Source of the DNA: Zasmidium citrigriseum
Taxonomy: Eukaryota > Ascomycota > Dothideomycetes > Mycosphaerellales > Mycosphaerellaceae
Assembly: GCA_002786025.1 (NCBI GenBank)
Contig: NHNW01000006.1
Span: 310,001 to 374,000, forward strand
Direction of reading: 5' to 3'
Length of the DNA: 64,000 bases
The notes under the pieces were generated by a model. It saw only the letters and a program-made list of their open reading frames with translations. It was not told where the DNA came from and made no database searches. Within the stretch, counting starts at the first letter, position 1, and each line of letters starts with the position of its first letter. This document shows, piece by piece, positions 21,530 to 32,374 of the stretch. The position numbers and the translations under genes were made by a program.

Positions 21530-22072
21530 CAGCTGGGATTTTCAGTCCTCTCTCGTTGCGAGAGTATCAGCTCTGTTGATAGGTACATGGGGTGATGAGA
21601 AGATCAAGTAGCAACATGGAACACCAGAGACGCTTGGGGTGGATCTTCAACGAACAAGTTGCGTGTACAAAGCGCTCATGTATCTCTTTCTTGTCCAGCG
21701 GATCATCGAAGTACCGAGAACGGTCCATGTCAATCTGACAGACGAAATGAATACATCCTGCCGCTGTAGTGAAGCGCTTTCCCTAGCCAGGCTCCTCTGT
21801 ATTGATTTGAGTCGACGACAATCAGGCCCCAGACTTCTAAGTCTTTGCTCTTCCTGTGCCTCGCGACGTGAGGGCTGTAATCTTGATGTAGTCGAGAAGA
21901 TGGACGAGGTGTCGTTCCAATCCAGCCAATCGTCGAGGCAAGCGCGGAATTTAAAGTTCTTATCGATAGTTGCCGCCAAGAAACCGCCCGTCCAAACAAT
22001 GACTTCACCCCATCGATCTCCTTGCACGAGCACTTTAAGAGGACATCCAAGTCGGCTCGATACGCATCCACG
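21530..22072. other. intergenic, haspin promoter
   Basis: 543 bp; a short open frame continues upstream of the haspin start in frame, but it lacks a suitable ATG context and is probably 5' UTR. Confidence 0.4.
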
Positions 22073-23944
22073 ATGCCTCGCCAGAAAACATACGGAAAGC
22101 GCTCAAGAGCGACATACGACGTCAAAGCCGTGAACCTATCAAGCCCTGAACAACTATGCACAAAGACGACCCAGAGCACGACGACCGTCACGAAGATCGA
22201 TATACCGGTGAAGGCCAATGAAGGGAAGAAACGAACAGTTAAGAGCGAAAGGAAGGCATTGGGGGAGAGGAACAACAATTCGGTGGTTTTGCCGCTCGAG
22301 GTCATTCAGTATGCGGAGGCGGATCCAACGCCAAAACGGAAACCTCGAGCGAAGAGAAGAGATCGGATAGTGTTGGACAGTGATGAAGAGAATGAAGAGG
22401 AGGTTAAGGTCAGAAGTCCGCGAAAATCTCATGCATCCAAAACTATACCGGAGACGGACGAGGTTTCAGAACCGCCGCCAACGCCTGGTCTTTCCAGTGC
22501 AGCAGGAGTAGAAGAGAGCATTGTACACAAGGCAAACCCTGCCTCAATATCAATACGACAACCACCGCTTTCGGAGCCTAAAAGCGAGGAACAAAAGCTC
22601 TCGACAGTGGAGAGAAAGGACGGCGCACCGACTCCATATCAAGAACATTGCCAAACACTTCTCGATCTCACCACGCATCCCATCAGCTGCTTCTCCACCT
22701 GGTCTTCGCAACTCTCGTCACACTTCTCGATAAACAAGATTGCCGAAGCATCATTCGGAGAGGTGTACCGACTCTCCCTACTCGAGGAGTTTCCTGACAT
22801 CTCAAGGTCGGATGAGTCCGTGTTCAAGGTCATTCCACTTCGAGCACCATCAAGTACTCTACCCAAGGACAAGCGGAAACGAAAAGCGGCAATGACGAAG
22901 CAAGAAATGATGAGCAAGCCCGAAGACGTAGCGAACGAAGTCAAACTTCTACAACGAATGAGTGCAATCCCTGGCTTCACCAACTTCCGAGACATGAGAG
23001 TGTTGCAAGGCAGACCTCCAGAAGCCTTTGTAGCAGCGTTCAAATCCTGGAACGACGACCAAAAAGCCAAAAAGAAAGACCTCAGCCACTTCCCCGACCC
23101 CAGTAAGAAAGCGTCTTACTCAGAAGACCAACTCTGGGCCGTGATCGAAATGCAAGACGCCGGAAACGACCTCGAACGCATGGTGGAAAACGGCGAATGC
23201 ACGTCAATCTGGAAAGTCTGGGACATCTTCTGGCAAGTTGTCCTCTCGCTCGCCAAAGGCGAAGAAGGCGCGGAATTCGAACATCGAGACCTGCATCTTG
23301 GGAACATTTGCGTTCGATCAACGTCCCCAACACCTATCGACTCGAAACGCAAACTCGGCTTCACACCCCTCGAAACCACAATCATCGACTACACGATCTC
23401 CCGCTGCCTCATGCCTTCTCCAACTCCACATATAGCCTACACAGACCTCTCCCTCGACAGCGCCCTCTTCGAAGGCGACAGCACAGAAGAATACCAATAC
23501 GACATCTACCGCTACATGCGCGGCGTGCTCTACCACGACAACGCCTACGCAGAAATCCACAACCTCACCCCGGAAGACCTCGCCGCCACCGAACGAACCT
23601 GGGAGCAATACCACCCACAGACAAATCTCGTGTGGTTACATCTCGTGCTGTACAAATTGCTTGAGCAGGTCGAGTGGCCTTCGGCGAAGAAAGCTCCGCC
23701 GAAGAAGACGAAGAGGGAGGAGTGGAAGTTGTGGAAGCGGGCGAATGATTTGGAGCATGTGCTGCTGAAGGTGCAGGACTTGTTGGATCCGGGGGCGATT
23801 TGTGGGAATGATATCTGGGCGGCGGGGGATCTTGTCCTGTTGGCTTTGTGTGAGGGATGGCTAGATGCGCAGGATGTGATCGGTCATGCAGAGGGTGATG
23901 AGTCGGCTTTGGTGAGCCAGCTCGAAGGACTGGAGTTGCAGTGA
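22073..23944 (+). CDS. haspin-family protein kinase (histone H3-Thr3 kinase)
   Basis: Phosphorylates H3T3 at centromeres to recruit the chromosomal passenger complex (family knowledge). A single exon of 623 aa starts at MPRQKTYGKR. The basic, disordered N-terminal ~200 residues contain KR-rich nuclear-signal-like patches (KRKPRAKRRDR). The kinase domain has a glycine-loop-like KIAEASFGEVYRL, Lys252 in VFKVIPL, HRDLHLGN with Asp406, and a metal-binding segment IIDYTISR in place of DFG, which is diagnostic for haspin. A C-terminal segment DIYRYMRGV...TNLVWLHLVLYKLL also matches. Start chosen at the first ATG with a conserved-looking MPR(Q)KTYGKR beginning. Confidence 0.92.
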   Translation: MPRQKTYGKRSRATYDVKAVNLSSPEQLCTKTTQSTTTVTKIDIPVKANEGKKRTVKSERKALGERNNNSVVLPLEVIQYAEADPTPKRKPRAKRRDRIVLDSDEENEEEVKVRSPRKSHASKTIPETDEVSEPPPTPGLSSAAGVEESIVHKANPASISIRQPPLSEPKSEEQKLSTVERKDGAPTPYQEHCQTLLDLTTHPISCFSTWSSQLSSHFSINKIAEASFGEVYRLSLLEEFPDISRSDESVFKVIPLRAPSSTLPKDKRKRKAAMTKQEMMSKPEDVANEVKLLQRMSAIPGFTNFRDMRVLQGRPPEAFVAAFKSWNDDQKAKKKDLSHFPDPSKKASYSEDQLWAVIEMQDAGNDLERMVENGECTSIWKVWDIFWQVVLSLAKGEEGAEFEHRDLHLGNICVRSTSPTPIDSKRKLGFTPLETTIIDYTISRCLMPSPTPHIAYTDLSLDSALFEGDSTEEYQYDIYRYMRGVLYHDNAYAEIHNLTPEDLAATERTWEQYHPQTNLVWLHLVLYKLLEQVEWPSAKKAPPKKTKREEWKLWKRANDLEHVLLKVQDLLDPGAICGNDIWAAGDLVLLALCEGWLDAQDVIGHAEGDESALVSQLEGLELQ

Positions 23945-24108
23945 GGGTAATTTGCATTGCATTCTTTGGGTTGGGTACCATTCGGCGTTGGCCATGTGCT
24001 GCTCTTCTTTGCATAACGAGGAGTCTTGAAAACCTTTAGCCCACCACCAGTGTTGTACATATTCTTCGCAATTCATCGACAGGCTCTGCGCCTTGCTGGA
24101 CAAGCTTT

Positions 24109-25563
24109 TCAAATGTCCATGTCGATGTCTCCTCCAGCTTCGCCGTTCGTCTCGTTCGCAGCGCCGTTGCCAGCAGCACCTTCGCCCTTGCCTCCCCAAT
24201 AGTCTGCCATCTCGGCGTCCAATTCCTCAGCAGTCTTCCTTGGTCGTCCACCCACAAGCGGTCTTCCCTCATCGTCTGTGCGGGCACGGCGACCACCTCT
24301 GCCACCCTCCTCTCTTCTCTGTCCAGGTCGTCTTCCACCCTCACGTGGCGTACCTCGGCGTCTGATGGGTGAACGAGAAGCACGACCGGGGACGTAGCGG
24401 TCCACGTCTGCAGCTGCCATCTTCCCACCACCTCGCGGGCTGTCGCTCCTAGCTCTCCGTCTGCGTGGACCAGCATCGTCTCTGCTGCTCTCGATTCTCT
24501 CGAACAGGCTGCGAGGTGGTTTCTCCATGCGGTCGAAGAGCGATCCCTTGCGACCTGCGGAGCCTCCTGGGCCGCTTGGCATCATGGTGATACGGATTGG
24601 CTGTTCATTGGCGTTGCATCCATCGAACTGACGAATGGCCTGGCGAGCATCGGCGTAGTCTTCGTAGATGACGAAGGCGGTGCCCTGGGAACGGTCGGCG
24701 CGGTCGTAGAGCAGACGGACGGACTGCACAGGACCGATGCGCTCGAAGAGTTCCTACCAGTCGTGTCAGAGCTGAATAATGAACTCATGACATGAATAAG
24801 AACTTACGCGCAAGTCATCTTCAGTCAGCTCGTAGTGGATGTTGTCGACTCGAAGTTTGGCGCTGTTGCTGTTGCCGTGAGTCGAGGTAGTTTTGTGCGA
24901 CCTTCGAAGTGCTTACCTGCTGGGGCCGCCTCGTGGTGCCCGATCGTAGTCGTCTGCCGGTCCCCGTCGGTTCATGCGGTCTGTCCCCAATCAACTTCTA
25001 TCTCATACCGTCTCCAATAAAATTCTGAGCTCACCATAGCGGTCGTCCTCGAAGCGGTCGTGCACCCAATCGCTGTATCCCGTCAGCATCCCATTCCAGC
25101 TCTTTGCATTTGAAGCCTGACATACGCATCGATGTTCGCGGGTTCATCTCGTCTGTACTGTAGGGCAGTCACGCGCTGGTCAGCTTATTCCGGTCTCAGT
25201 ATTGCGCCGTCGATCGCCATTGATTGATCGCCGAGTTCGTCGGAGGAACGGTCGTCGTCGACAGGATCGAATGGGATCACGGCACTAGGAACAGGAGGGA
25301 GGAAGAGGCACCTGGTAGGGATGTCAGTTTGCAGCTCTTAATGATGACTTTGATGTTCATACCTTTCGCACGCCGTCTCTGGGGTACTCCTCCCGACGGG
25401 GCGCTCTCGCTGGAGCTGGTCGTCTGTCGCTGCCGCGACCTCGTCTGCCACCTCCGCCGCGCTGGGGAGGTTGTCAGTATTGGCGCTTCAGGCTTCGGGT
25501 ACTGATGGGACTCACTCCTCGCAACGGGCGGGCGTCGATGATCTCGTCCAAAGAGCGATCCAT
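24109..25563 (-). CDS. mRNA export adaptor, Yra1/ALYREF type (RRM protein)
   Basis: A mosaic of eight coding segments: 25563-25516, 25461-25363, 25157-25126, 25072-25035, 24980-24917, 24868-24808 and 24753-24109. These seven exons are separated by six introns, one of 205 nt (25362-25158) that might hide a further exon. All junctions are GT-AG and phases close, giving about 328 aa. The N-terminal UAP56-binding-like box DRSLDEII is followed by an RGG-rich segment (RGGGGRRGRG). The RRM has LRVDNIHYEL (RNP2) and GTAFVIYEDY (RNP1). An Arg/Gly-rich linker leads to the C-terminal box KTAEELDAEMADYW, typical of ALY proteins, and an acidic end. It couples transcription and splicing to Mex67-dependent export. 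RING gene lies downstream in the same orientation upstream of its promoter. Confidence 0.86.
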
Positions 25564-26001
25564 TGTTGGTCGAGTCGTTGATTGATGCGGGTTTGCTGGT
25601 CGAGTTCAGGCGACGTCGAGGTTGATTGCTGCTGGCTTCCTTGGTCGCAGCTGGCCTGGTCTCGCTTCTTCCCGGCGGCCCGATCTCCGAAGCTAATCTC
25701 GACCCAACGTCAGGTTGCAGCTTCCTCCAAACACCTTGCAACCTCCTTCCATCCAGAACAACAGAAATACTTTCAAGAGAATGCTTCAAATTTGAGGGGT
25801 AAAGGATTGTGCTTGCCTATGCTGCCACCGCTATTTGTTCGAGCTCTCCAACAAGCTGGTCATATCCAAGTCGACTAATACCAATCTTCTCCCCGTGGCC
25901 AATGGACGCATCCACGCCAATGCATCACTCTCCGAACACATGTATATCCCGCAAAACGAATGGAGAATGACTGAAACACCTGAGCCGCCTTCGCCCGGCG
26001 A
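25564..26001. other. intergenic, ALY promoter and RING-gene 3' flank
   Basis: 438 bp; nothing recognised beyond flanks. Confidence 0.4.
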
Positions 26002-28413
26002 TCAGTACGAAGGCGCCGGAGGGAACGGATGAATGCCTTGCGACATACCAGTCCAGTCCCAAGCATCCCGCCGCAGCCGCTCTGCTGATGGGATGAGTTC
26101 GCCCGTGTTAGGATGAATCTTGCTGAGCGAGCCTGCCCACGCGTCCTGACGGCAAAAGGGACAATGCTTTTCAACCGCCACCCAGGCTTCCACGCAATGG
26201 AGGCAGAAAATGTGCCCGCATCGCGTGCTGTGGGCATTGGTGAAGGGAGCAAAGCAAATGGGGCATTCTTCGTCCCGGATCCACCTCAAGCGAGCCGCAT
26301 CCGCCGGCGTTGGTGGTGGGGGTGAGGCGACCATCATCCTGCCTCTTCTGCCGTGCGTGGGATGCGGAGGGAAAATTCGAGCTACGAACTCATCCCAGTG
26401 TTGCTCTTCCAGTCCCGACAAGCCTGGCGACACTGCTACCGTCTGGCGATTTGACCTTTCGCCAGGAGGCCTGGGGGCCTGATCGGGTTCTTCGACTTCT
26501 GATTCGGAAGCCGTGTCCCCTTCATCGCCGTGAGTGACAAGCTCTGTCGAATCAAATTGCGAGAACCTCTGTTGTTCCGCAGTCAGGGCTGTCGTAGCAT
26601 GCTGCTCTACCCGGTCTTGTACGGCGCTCTGAGACGCGGCGTTCGGTGATGCTTCATCTTCACTATGGACGTACGCTCTTTGCCAAAAGCGCTCTCGTGC
26701 ACCAGGAGCGAAAGTAAGATAAGGGTGCTCCACGAAACGATTGCTCTGCACTTCTGAACGATCTTGCTGAGCCGAGCTGTCTCGCACCAAGGCCTCACTG
26801 GGTCCGACGAATTGATCTGGTTCCGGGCGTGTCATCCCTGTAAGGGCAGCAGATTCTGTAGCTGACGGGCGAGGATTCCTCGTTGGTGCAAGTCCACTCG
26901 GAGCCGTTCCCGGCTGTATGCCCAGATGTAGAGGAGAGCCGAGGGTCGAATAACGAACGTTTGACGACGGGGGCGCTGCGTTGTTCTGGATTGCCTGAGC
27001 ACCATGGACCGGCGGCCTTGAACCAGGTGGAGTCATTGTGTTCGACGTAGGGCTTCTCGAGGCTGAGGAAGGTGTGGCTGCATTCCACGTGGACATCCCG
27101 GACGGAGAAGTCATTTGTTGTCGTGGACTAGTTGCGACCGGTGGACCAGTCTCTCGTTGCGCTCCAGTGCCGCCAATGAATAATGTCGGCGCTTGCCTTA
27201 GTGGTAGTGCATTTATTTGAGCTGATGAAAGCGACGTTAGAGTCCTCGGAGCGCTGGGATTTGAGGAAGCGACGGCGGATGCACTGCTGCTGCCCACTCG
27301 TGGATCTGGTCGAGGCCGCGGATGATCCAATCCATTGGGTGCGCCCAAGATGAAAGACCGAGGAGTTGCTGCTGCCAGATCCTGATGCGGAGGCGTGTCA
27401 GGCCTGCCTGCTTGAGATCCATAAATGTACGACGGAGATGCGGGCCTCTCGACTGGTGGCTGGAATGGCGACGCACGTGCGGCTATGCTCGATGATGCAG
27501 GCAACGTTCCCCAAGGCGGCCATGGATGTCCAAGACCTGGTAGATGAGCCATATCTTCTTCGCCATTATCAGATGCGATTCCCGTTGAGAGCGAGGCATG
27601 AGATGCTTGTGCCCTTCGCCGCGCCCTCCGCCTTCTCTCACGATTTACAGGCGCAAAACTTGGCGTCTCGGGAGCACTCGATGTAGGCTCCTCATCATTT
27701 TCATGGGGCACCTCAATCTGGTTTTGCGACCTCCACTCAATAATTTTCTGCATCCACCCAAGAACCACTAGCTTCTGCTGGACCCGGCTCCCGTGGTGTG
27801 TTGTGCACAGGAGACTCCTAGCGACTGCCATGAGATTGTACTCCAGCCACGGTTGATCATCAGCATCATTATATGGTCTAATTTGGTCCAGCAGGTTGAT
27901 CCCATCTTCAACGGTGGAGCGAGGTATCAATTCGTCGCAGCGACGGCCTGACGAAGTCCTGGCGATGCAGCAGGTATCGTTGAGAGCGTCTCCGACGTCC
28001 ACGATTGCAGGCAGATCCCAGTCCACTGTATTGAATGTTGGTCTGACCATGGTATCTCTGGACGAGGATGTCGCCTCCATGGCCTCGCCGGGCTCCTCAA
28101 TGGGGTTTTGCGTCCTCCACTCCTCGATCTTCCGCATCCAGCTCAAAACCTTCTCTTCGGCTTGATCCTTGTGGTCTTCGCACAGAAGTTGAGGAATAGT
28201 ATGCGCAAGATGACTTTTTAATGTGACTTCGTCAACATATATCGATAGCCCTGCCAGGAGCAGGGTGGCTGTGAAGGCGGTCTCGAATGCGATCTCTTCG
28301 CTGCAGCGAGTGCCTGATGGCGTTGTACCGACGCAGTAGAAGTCGGCTCTTATAGGATCCTCGAGGCCCAGGATCTCGTTCAGGTTTTTTGCCCTGAGTA
28401 CGGCGGTGGCCAT
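26002..28413 (-). CDS. RING-finger protein with two N-terminal Cys/His modules
   Basis: A single exon of 803 aa, ATG at 28413. Two copies of a module lie at the N-terminus. The first has C27, C37 in TPSGTRC and C78/H81 in LLCEDH, ending in WMRKIEEWR. The second has C148-149, C159 in TSSGRRC and C203/H206-207 in LLCTTHH, ending in WMQKIIEWR. A 400-residue Ser/Pro-rich disordered middle follows. A C3HC4 RING finger at about 717-754 reads CPIC, then CGHIFC, HC and CPFC, so an E3 ubiquitin ligase role is inferred. The same module occurs once in the neighbouring gene 28984-30093. I do not know the module's function; a zinc-binding C-C-C-H site is the simplest reading. No signal peptide or TM. Confidence 0.8.
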   Translation of the reverse strand: MATAVLRAKNLNEILGLEDPIRADFYCVGTTPSGTRCSEEIAFETAFTATLLLAGLSIYVDEVTLKSHLAHTIPQLLCEDHKDQAEEKVLSWMRKIEEWRTQNPIEEPGEAMEATSSSRDTMVRPTFNTVDWDLPAIVDVGDALNDTCCIARTSSGRRCDELIPRSTVEDGINLLDQIRPYNDADDQPWLEYNLMAVARSLLCTTHHGSRVQQKLVVLGWMQKIIEWRSQNQIEVPHENDEEPTSSAPETPSFAPVNRERRRRARRRAQASHASLSTGIASDNGEEDMAHLPGLGHPWPPWGTLPASSSIAARASPFQPPVERPASPSYIYGSQAGRPDTPPHQDLAAATPRSFILGAPNGLDHPRPRPDPRVGSSSASAVASSNPSAPRTLTSLSSAQINALPLRQAPTLFIGGTGAQRETGPPVATSPRQQMTSPSGMSTWNAATPSSASRSPTSNTMTPPGSRPPVHGAQAIQNNAAPPSSNVRYSTLGSPLHLGIQPGTAPSGLAPTRNPRPSATESAALTGMTRPEPDQFVGPSEALVRDSSAQQDRSEVQSNRFVEHPYLTFAPGARERFWQRAYVHSEDEASPNAASQSAVQDRVEQHATTALTAEQQRFSQFDSTELVTHGDEGDTASESEVEEPDQAPRPPGERSNRQTVAVSPGLSGLEEQHWDEFVARIFPPHPTHGRRGRMMVASPPPPTPADAARLRWIRDEECPICFAPFTNAHSTRCGHIFCLHCVEAWVAVEKHCPFCRQDAWAGSLSKIHPNTGELIPSAERLRRDAWDWTGMSQGIHPFPPAPSY

Positions 28414-28983
28414 GATGGGCGAGGTTATGGTGGAACGTCACCAGACCCTTTGTGCTTGGAGTCGACTTCAACTTGATCGTCGGAGCTTGGTCGGCATGCA
28501 CTCTTGGTATATGAAGGCTGGTGCTTGATGCCGATGGAATTTGTCGTGGATCGGCCGAGAATTCTGAGAAGATATCTGCGACGAGAACGACGAGGAATAT
28601 ATGAAAGGAGCCCAGGTTTGGAATACTTCTCAATCTCGGCGTGGGTGTGATCAACTTGTCGACAATTTCTTACACCACGCATTCTCAGAGCTCGGGTTCT
28701 GGCTTAGTAGGAAGAAGTACTGACTTGGTCCACAGGTCGAGTTCGACGAATAGGGAGTAGCCTTGAAGTAACTATACAGGAACGCTCGTCCGGATCGAGA
28801 CTGGTTACGCAAAGCTACCGTTCAACGCCAACAGCCTTATCGACTAGTTCAGGAGATGAATCAGGAACGGACCACAATAAGTCAACAGAGAAATTCCCTG
28901 GACGAATCACAAGACATGGAGATGTAGCTCACTCTCGAGGAAAACATCACGAGAAGGATTATATGAGCACACGAGCAATACAG
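28414..28983. other. intergenic between two module-sharing genes
   Basis: 570 bp promoter of the RING gene; no coding structure or repeat seen. Confidence 0.4.
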
Positions 28984-30093
28984 TCAGGCTGAGGATGCTG
29001 ACATGGCCATTAACTTGTTCAGCACTTGCATCACCCTCGTCGCCAATACCTGCAACGTCTTCGGCACCGCACCAACTGGGAACTGCACCAGTACCTTATC
29101 CGGATGCCAACGAAGGGATTCTTTTCGCAAAGCCTTCACTGTTGCCTTCTTGTCCTCAGCAGCGCCCGCAGCCTTGGGCATGTTCGAAAAGAAGGCTTGC
29201 ACGTCCTTCTCAAATGACAGGCTAATTTCCCCCGCGATGCACAAGCCTGGCTGCGTGGTGTCCCGTAGCGGCCAGGGGAATACCGCCTCCAGATCGGCGA
29301 GAGTGCTGTTGTGTGGCAGAGCGGCGACGAGGGTCCAGCGGTGGCGGTAGGTTGTCCATGAGTCGTTCCAATTTTTCGATGTGTCTGCTTTTGGGGGCGG
29401 CGGATCAGGTCTCTGTTGCTGGCGACGTCTTCGGCCTTCTTCGTCTGCCTCTCGCTGCCTTTCAGCGCGGGCTTTGGCCTCCTTTTGCTCTTCTCGGTCG
29501 CGCTGGTACTGGCGACGGGCTTCCTCGCGGCGCTCTTTCTCACGCCGGAAACATTCGTCTTGCTCGTCGGTGGATCGTCCGGTAGGGTTATCAAAGTCGT
29601 ACTGGCGACTCTGTGGCTTCGAGTTGGGAGACTCTGGTCTCTGAGCAGCCTCGTCGTCTTCCTCCTGCTTGAATCTCCTCTCGGCATCCTCCTCTTTCGG
29701 CTCGGGCTTTGGTCTTGCATCGCGTTTCTCCTTCTGAAAGACTCTTGCCCCCGCCCTAGCATTCTCAGCAATGATGATCGGCCGCCACCTAGCGGCAATT
29801 CGATCGACCTGGCTGTCACGGTGCCATCTGACGCACAGTAGCTTGTATGCTATCTCCTCAAGGTTCTCGTCTAGAGTCTCGAGGTTGAGAGAGCGGCGTG
29901 GTAGTCGGTCGAGAAGACATTCTGCGGATTTGACGTTGTGTCGAGCGATTTGGCAGCCACAACGACGACCCTTCTGGGTGTCTCCGACGCAATTGAAGAA
30001 GGACTTGTCGGTGGTCTTCTCTAAGTTGAGCAGCTTCCAGGCATTCCATGAGGGTGTGTATTGGCTTGTTGATTGTTGATTCGATCGAGTCAT
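28984..30093 (-). CDS. hypothetical protein with Cys/His module, coiled coil and J-like C-terminus
   Basis: A single exon of 369 aa, ATG at 30093. Three parts are visible. At the N-terminus is a Cys/His module (C35, C45 in QKGRRC, C87 and H91 in LLCVRWH) related to the two in the adjacent RING protein. In the middle is a highly charged Glu/Arg/Lys/Gln segment, probably coiled coil (REKERREEARRQYQRDREEQKEAKA). At the C-terminus is WTTYRHRWTLV, a FPWPLRDTT motif and KALRKESLRWHPDKV, containing an HPD tripeptide as in J-domains. The rest of a canonical J-domain is not evident, so chaperone function is uncertain; an NFKBIL1-like RWHPDK end is another resemblance. A known ascomycete architecture, but function unknown to me. 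Confidence 0.68.
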   Translation of the reverse strand: MTRSNQQSTSQYTPSWNAWKLLNLEKTTDKSFFNCVGDTQKGRRCGCQIARHNVKSAECLLDRLPRRSLNLETLDENLEEIAYKLLCVRWHRDSQVDRIAARWRPIIIAENARAGARVFQKEKRDARPKPEPKEEDAERRFKQEEDDEAAQRPESPNSKPQSRQYDFDNPTGRSTDEQDECFRREKERREEARRQYQRDREEQKEAKARAERQREADEEGRRRRQQQRPDPPPPKADTSKNWNDSWTTYRHRWTLVAALPHNSTLADLEAVFPWPLRDTTQPGLCIAGEISLSFEKDVQAFFSNMPKAAGAAEDKKATVKALRKESLRWHPDKVLVQFPVGAVPKTLQVLATRVMQVLNKLMAMSASSA

Positions 30094-30642
30094 TTTAACA
30101 GTGAGATTGGGACAGGGACGATTCGGCCAACGGAGCAGCTACACGAGATTGATATTAAATCACAGTATAACATCAGCATGGTGCGACATTTAGACCAACT
30201 ACCAATGTGCTGGTCCAGGCCGGCTGCAATGCAGCTTCGCCACGCAGACGTGCATTGATCAAGAATCTCCTAATTACGACGAGATGCGGTCCGGTGCATA
30301 ATGGTGTATGGTCAAGGGCCTCGAGCAGCTCATTGCAATACAGTAAGTGTCGCAGGATAAATATACCTGCTTGAAATCGAAACAACCTTGTGTATTCCAG
30401 TGGCCAGCAAGCTTTTGGAGCCGATGTAAAGGGCATGGCGAAGCCAGATGTCTCTCGAGCCGCCGGCTGTGCCACATGCACGCAGAGCACGAGCACTCGC
30501 TTCAAAGCAGACGAATGGAGCCCCGTGTTTCTCAGGCCTGCGACAATCAATCATCGTACACTGGGCCATAAAAAGACAAAGTGGTAAGAGAACGCCATGA
30601 GCGCAGCCTCACATCCAAAGCCTTACCAACCCAATCACATAC
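30094..30642. other. intergenic
   Basis: Promoter of the 28984-30093 gene and 3' flank of the dioxygenase gene. No further gene recognised. Confidence 0.4.
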
Positions 30643-31812
30643 CTACTCCCCACCCGCAGCAGCAACACCACTATCCCTCTTCTCCAACCTCTCCTTATCC
30701 GTCCCCGGCGCCCTCCTAACAGCACGATTCAAAATCCACTCCTTCGCCGTCATCTCCGTCCCATCCTCCTCAAAACCCCCCTCCCTCCTCTTCTCCTCAA
30801 TCATCCCACTCCCGCCAAGCACCTTCAAAACCACATCATCCTCCGGCCGATTAAAATACACCAAACTAAATCTCACTTCCCCCGCCTGCTCACCAGGCGG
30901 ATTCGCAACGCGGTGGATATTACTCCGCAGAATGCCTGCCGTGAATTTCACCATTGCGTCGCCGAGGTTCACGATGCAGTGCCCGCGGAGGGGTTTGACG
31001 TAGGCGAAGGAGGTGCTGTTTGGGGGCAGGACTTGGAGGCCGCCGAGACGGTTGAAGAGGATTGTTACGGAGCCGAAGTCGGTGTGCGCGCCGAGGGCGT
31101 TTTGCCGGTCCGAGGGGGGTTGGGGTGGGGAGCGCACCCAGCGGACTTGGTCGCCGGAGGGGGTGTGGAGGCGGTGGAGGGATTGGAGAGTTCCTGTGAT
31201 CTCTCAGTAGGGTTCGTGATGGAAGGGGAGAGAGGGTCTACCTTCAGGCAAACCTAGTCTATTGTTCAACTTCCCCAAGATCAACGTCACCAACGCATGA
31301 CTTCCAAGCATATACCTCCTGAACTTCTCCCTATTCTCCTCCCGTCTCAAAATCTCCGGATTCTCCAACCGCTCGCTCACGCCCAGAATATCGTCTTTAC
31401 TGACATTCCAGAATTCATTCCGATCGCTCGTGCCCTTGAGATCAGTATAAGCCCCATAGCCCTTGTACCCGTAGTAAGAATTCCGCCCGATCATGCTATA
31501 CTTCTGCTTCTCCTCAAGGGGGAGATCAAAAACGCTGTCGGCGAGGGCGAACATGTCCTCTGCGGCTTCGAGAAGGTCGTCGCCGTTGATGGATTGGCCG
31601 TCCTCGGATGTGCCGTTCCCAGAGCGGAGGTCGAAGTAGAAGAATCCCAGGTCACAGCATGCTCGCCAGAGTTTCTCTTCTTCGGTGGGAGAGCCGGCTA
31701 GAAGGTCTTTGAGGGAGATGCGCAGCAGAGGGACTGTCGGGACGTCCGATGGGAAAGGTGGGAGGTTGGGGAAGGAGAGGTCTTCTTCTTCCGGTGGGGA
31801 GATGGAGCCCAT
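30643..31812 (-). CDS. 2-oxoglutarate/Fe(II)-dependent dioxygenase, isopenicillin-N-synthase-like
   Basis: Exons 31812-31242 and 31193-30643 with a 48-nt intron (GAAG|GTAGAC...ATCACAG|GAA) give 373 aa. The N-terminal DIOX_N part has VPLLRISLKDLL and WRACCDLGFFYF. The catalytic jelly roll has the iron ligands His and Asp in GAHTDFGS, the distal His in SNIHRVANPPG, and the 2-oxoglutarate-binding Arg-x-Ser in VRFSLVYFNRP. Length and motif order match the fungal IPNS-like oxygenases that hydroxylate or desaturate small metabolites. No biosynthetic cluster surrounds it, so the substrate is open. The Gly/Asn/Ser-rich loop after FDLRSGN is variable in the family. Confidence 0.9.
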
Positions 31813-32374
31813 GGTGATTGGTCTTGGAAATTGTGACTGGGCTGGTAGGAAGGGCGTGTTTCTGATGGGGAATGGTAGTCAGAGGATTGGTGGTGGCGTT
31901 GAAGAGGTGAAGTCAAATAGCCAAGCTCGTATACGTACCTGAAGAGACCTGACTTATGAGACCGAGTACCCGAGGAAGTCGGTGTTCCGCAAAAGAGCAC
32001 TACACCTGGTAGATGTCAGAAAGAATCGAGAACACGAAGGAGACTAAGCGGAAAGAGCGGATTATTGCTCGTCCATTCGTCCAGTGTTACCCCGCAGGAA
32101 GACGGATCTGAGGCTATGAGGGTTGAGGCTCGGACAAATCGGAATATGAGAGGTGGAAAGGTGTATCGGAGTCGGATGTTCGTATAAAGGAGCAGAGGAG
32201 CTTTCTATTAAGCGGAGTAGTACTGAATACGCCATTGCAAAACACACTTTTGATGAAGAAGCAAACCCACAAACCAACGCATTAAAACAAGATCCACAGT
32301 CTGATGTCGTTCCTCATAGGATCGGGCTGGCACAGTTAGGTAGTGACGAGCCTTGTCGAAGTACGGTCGAGAGC
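31813..32374. other. intergenic, dioxygenase promoter and eIF5 3' flank
   Basis: 562 bp without recognised features. Confidence 0.4.
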
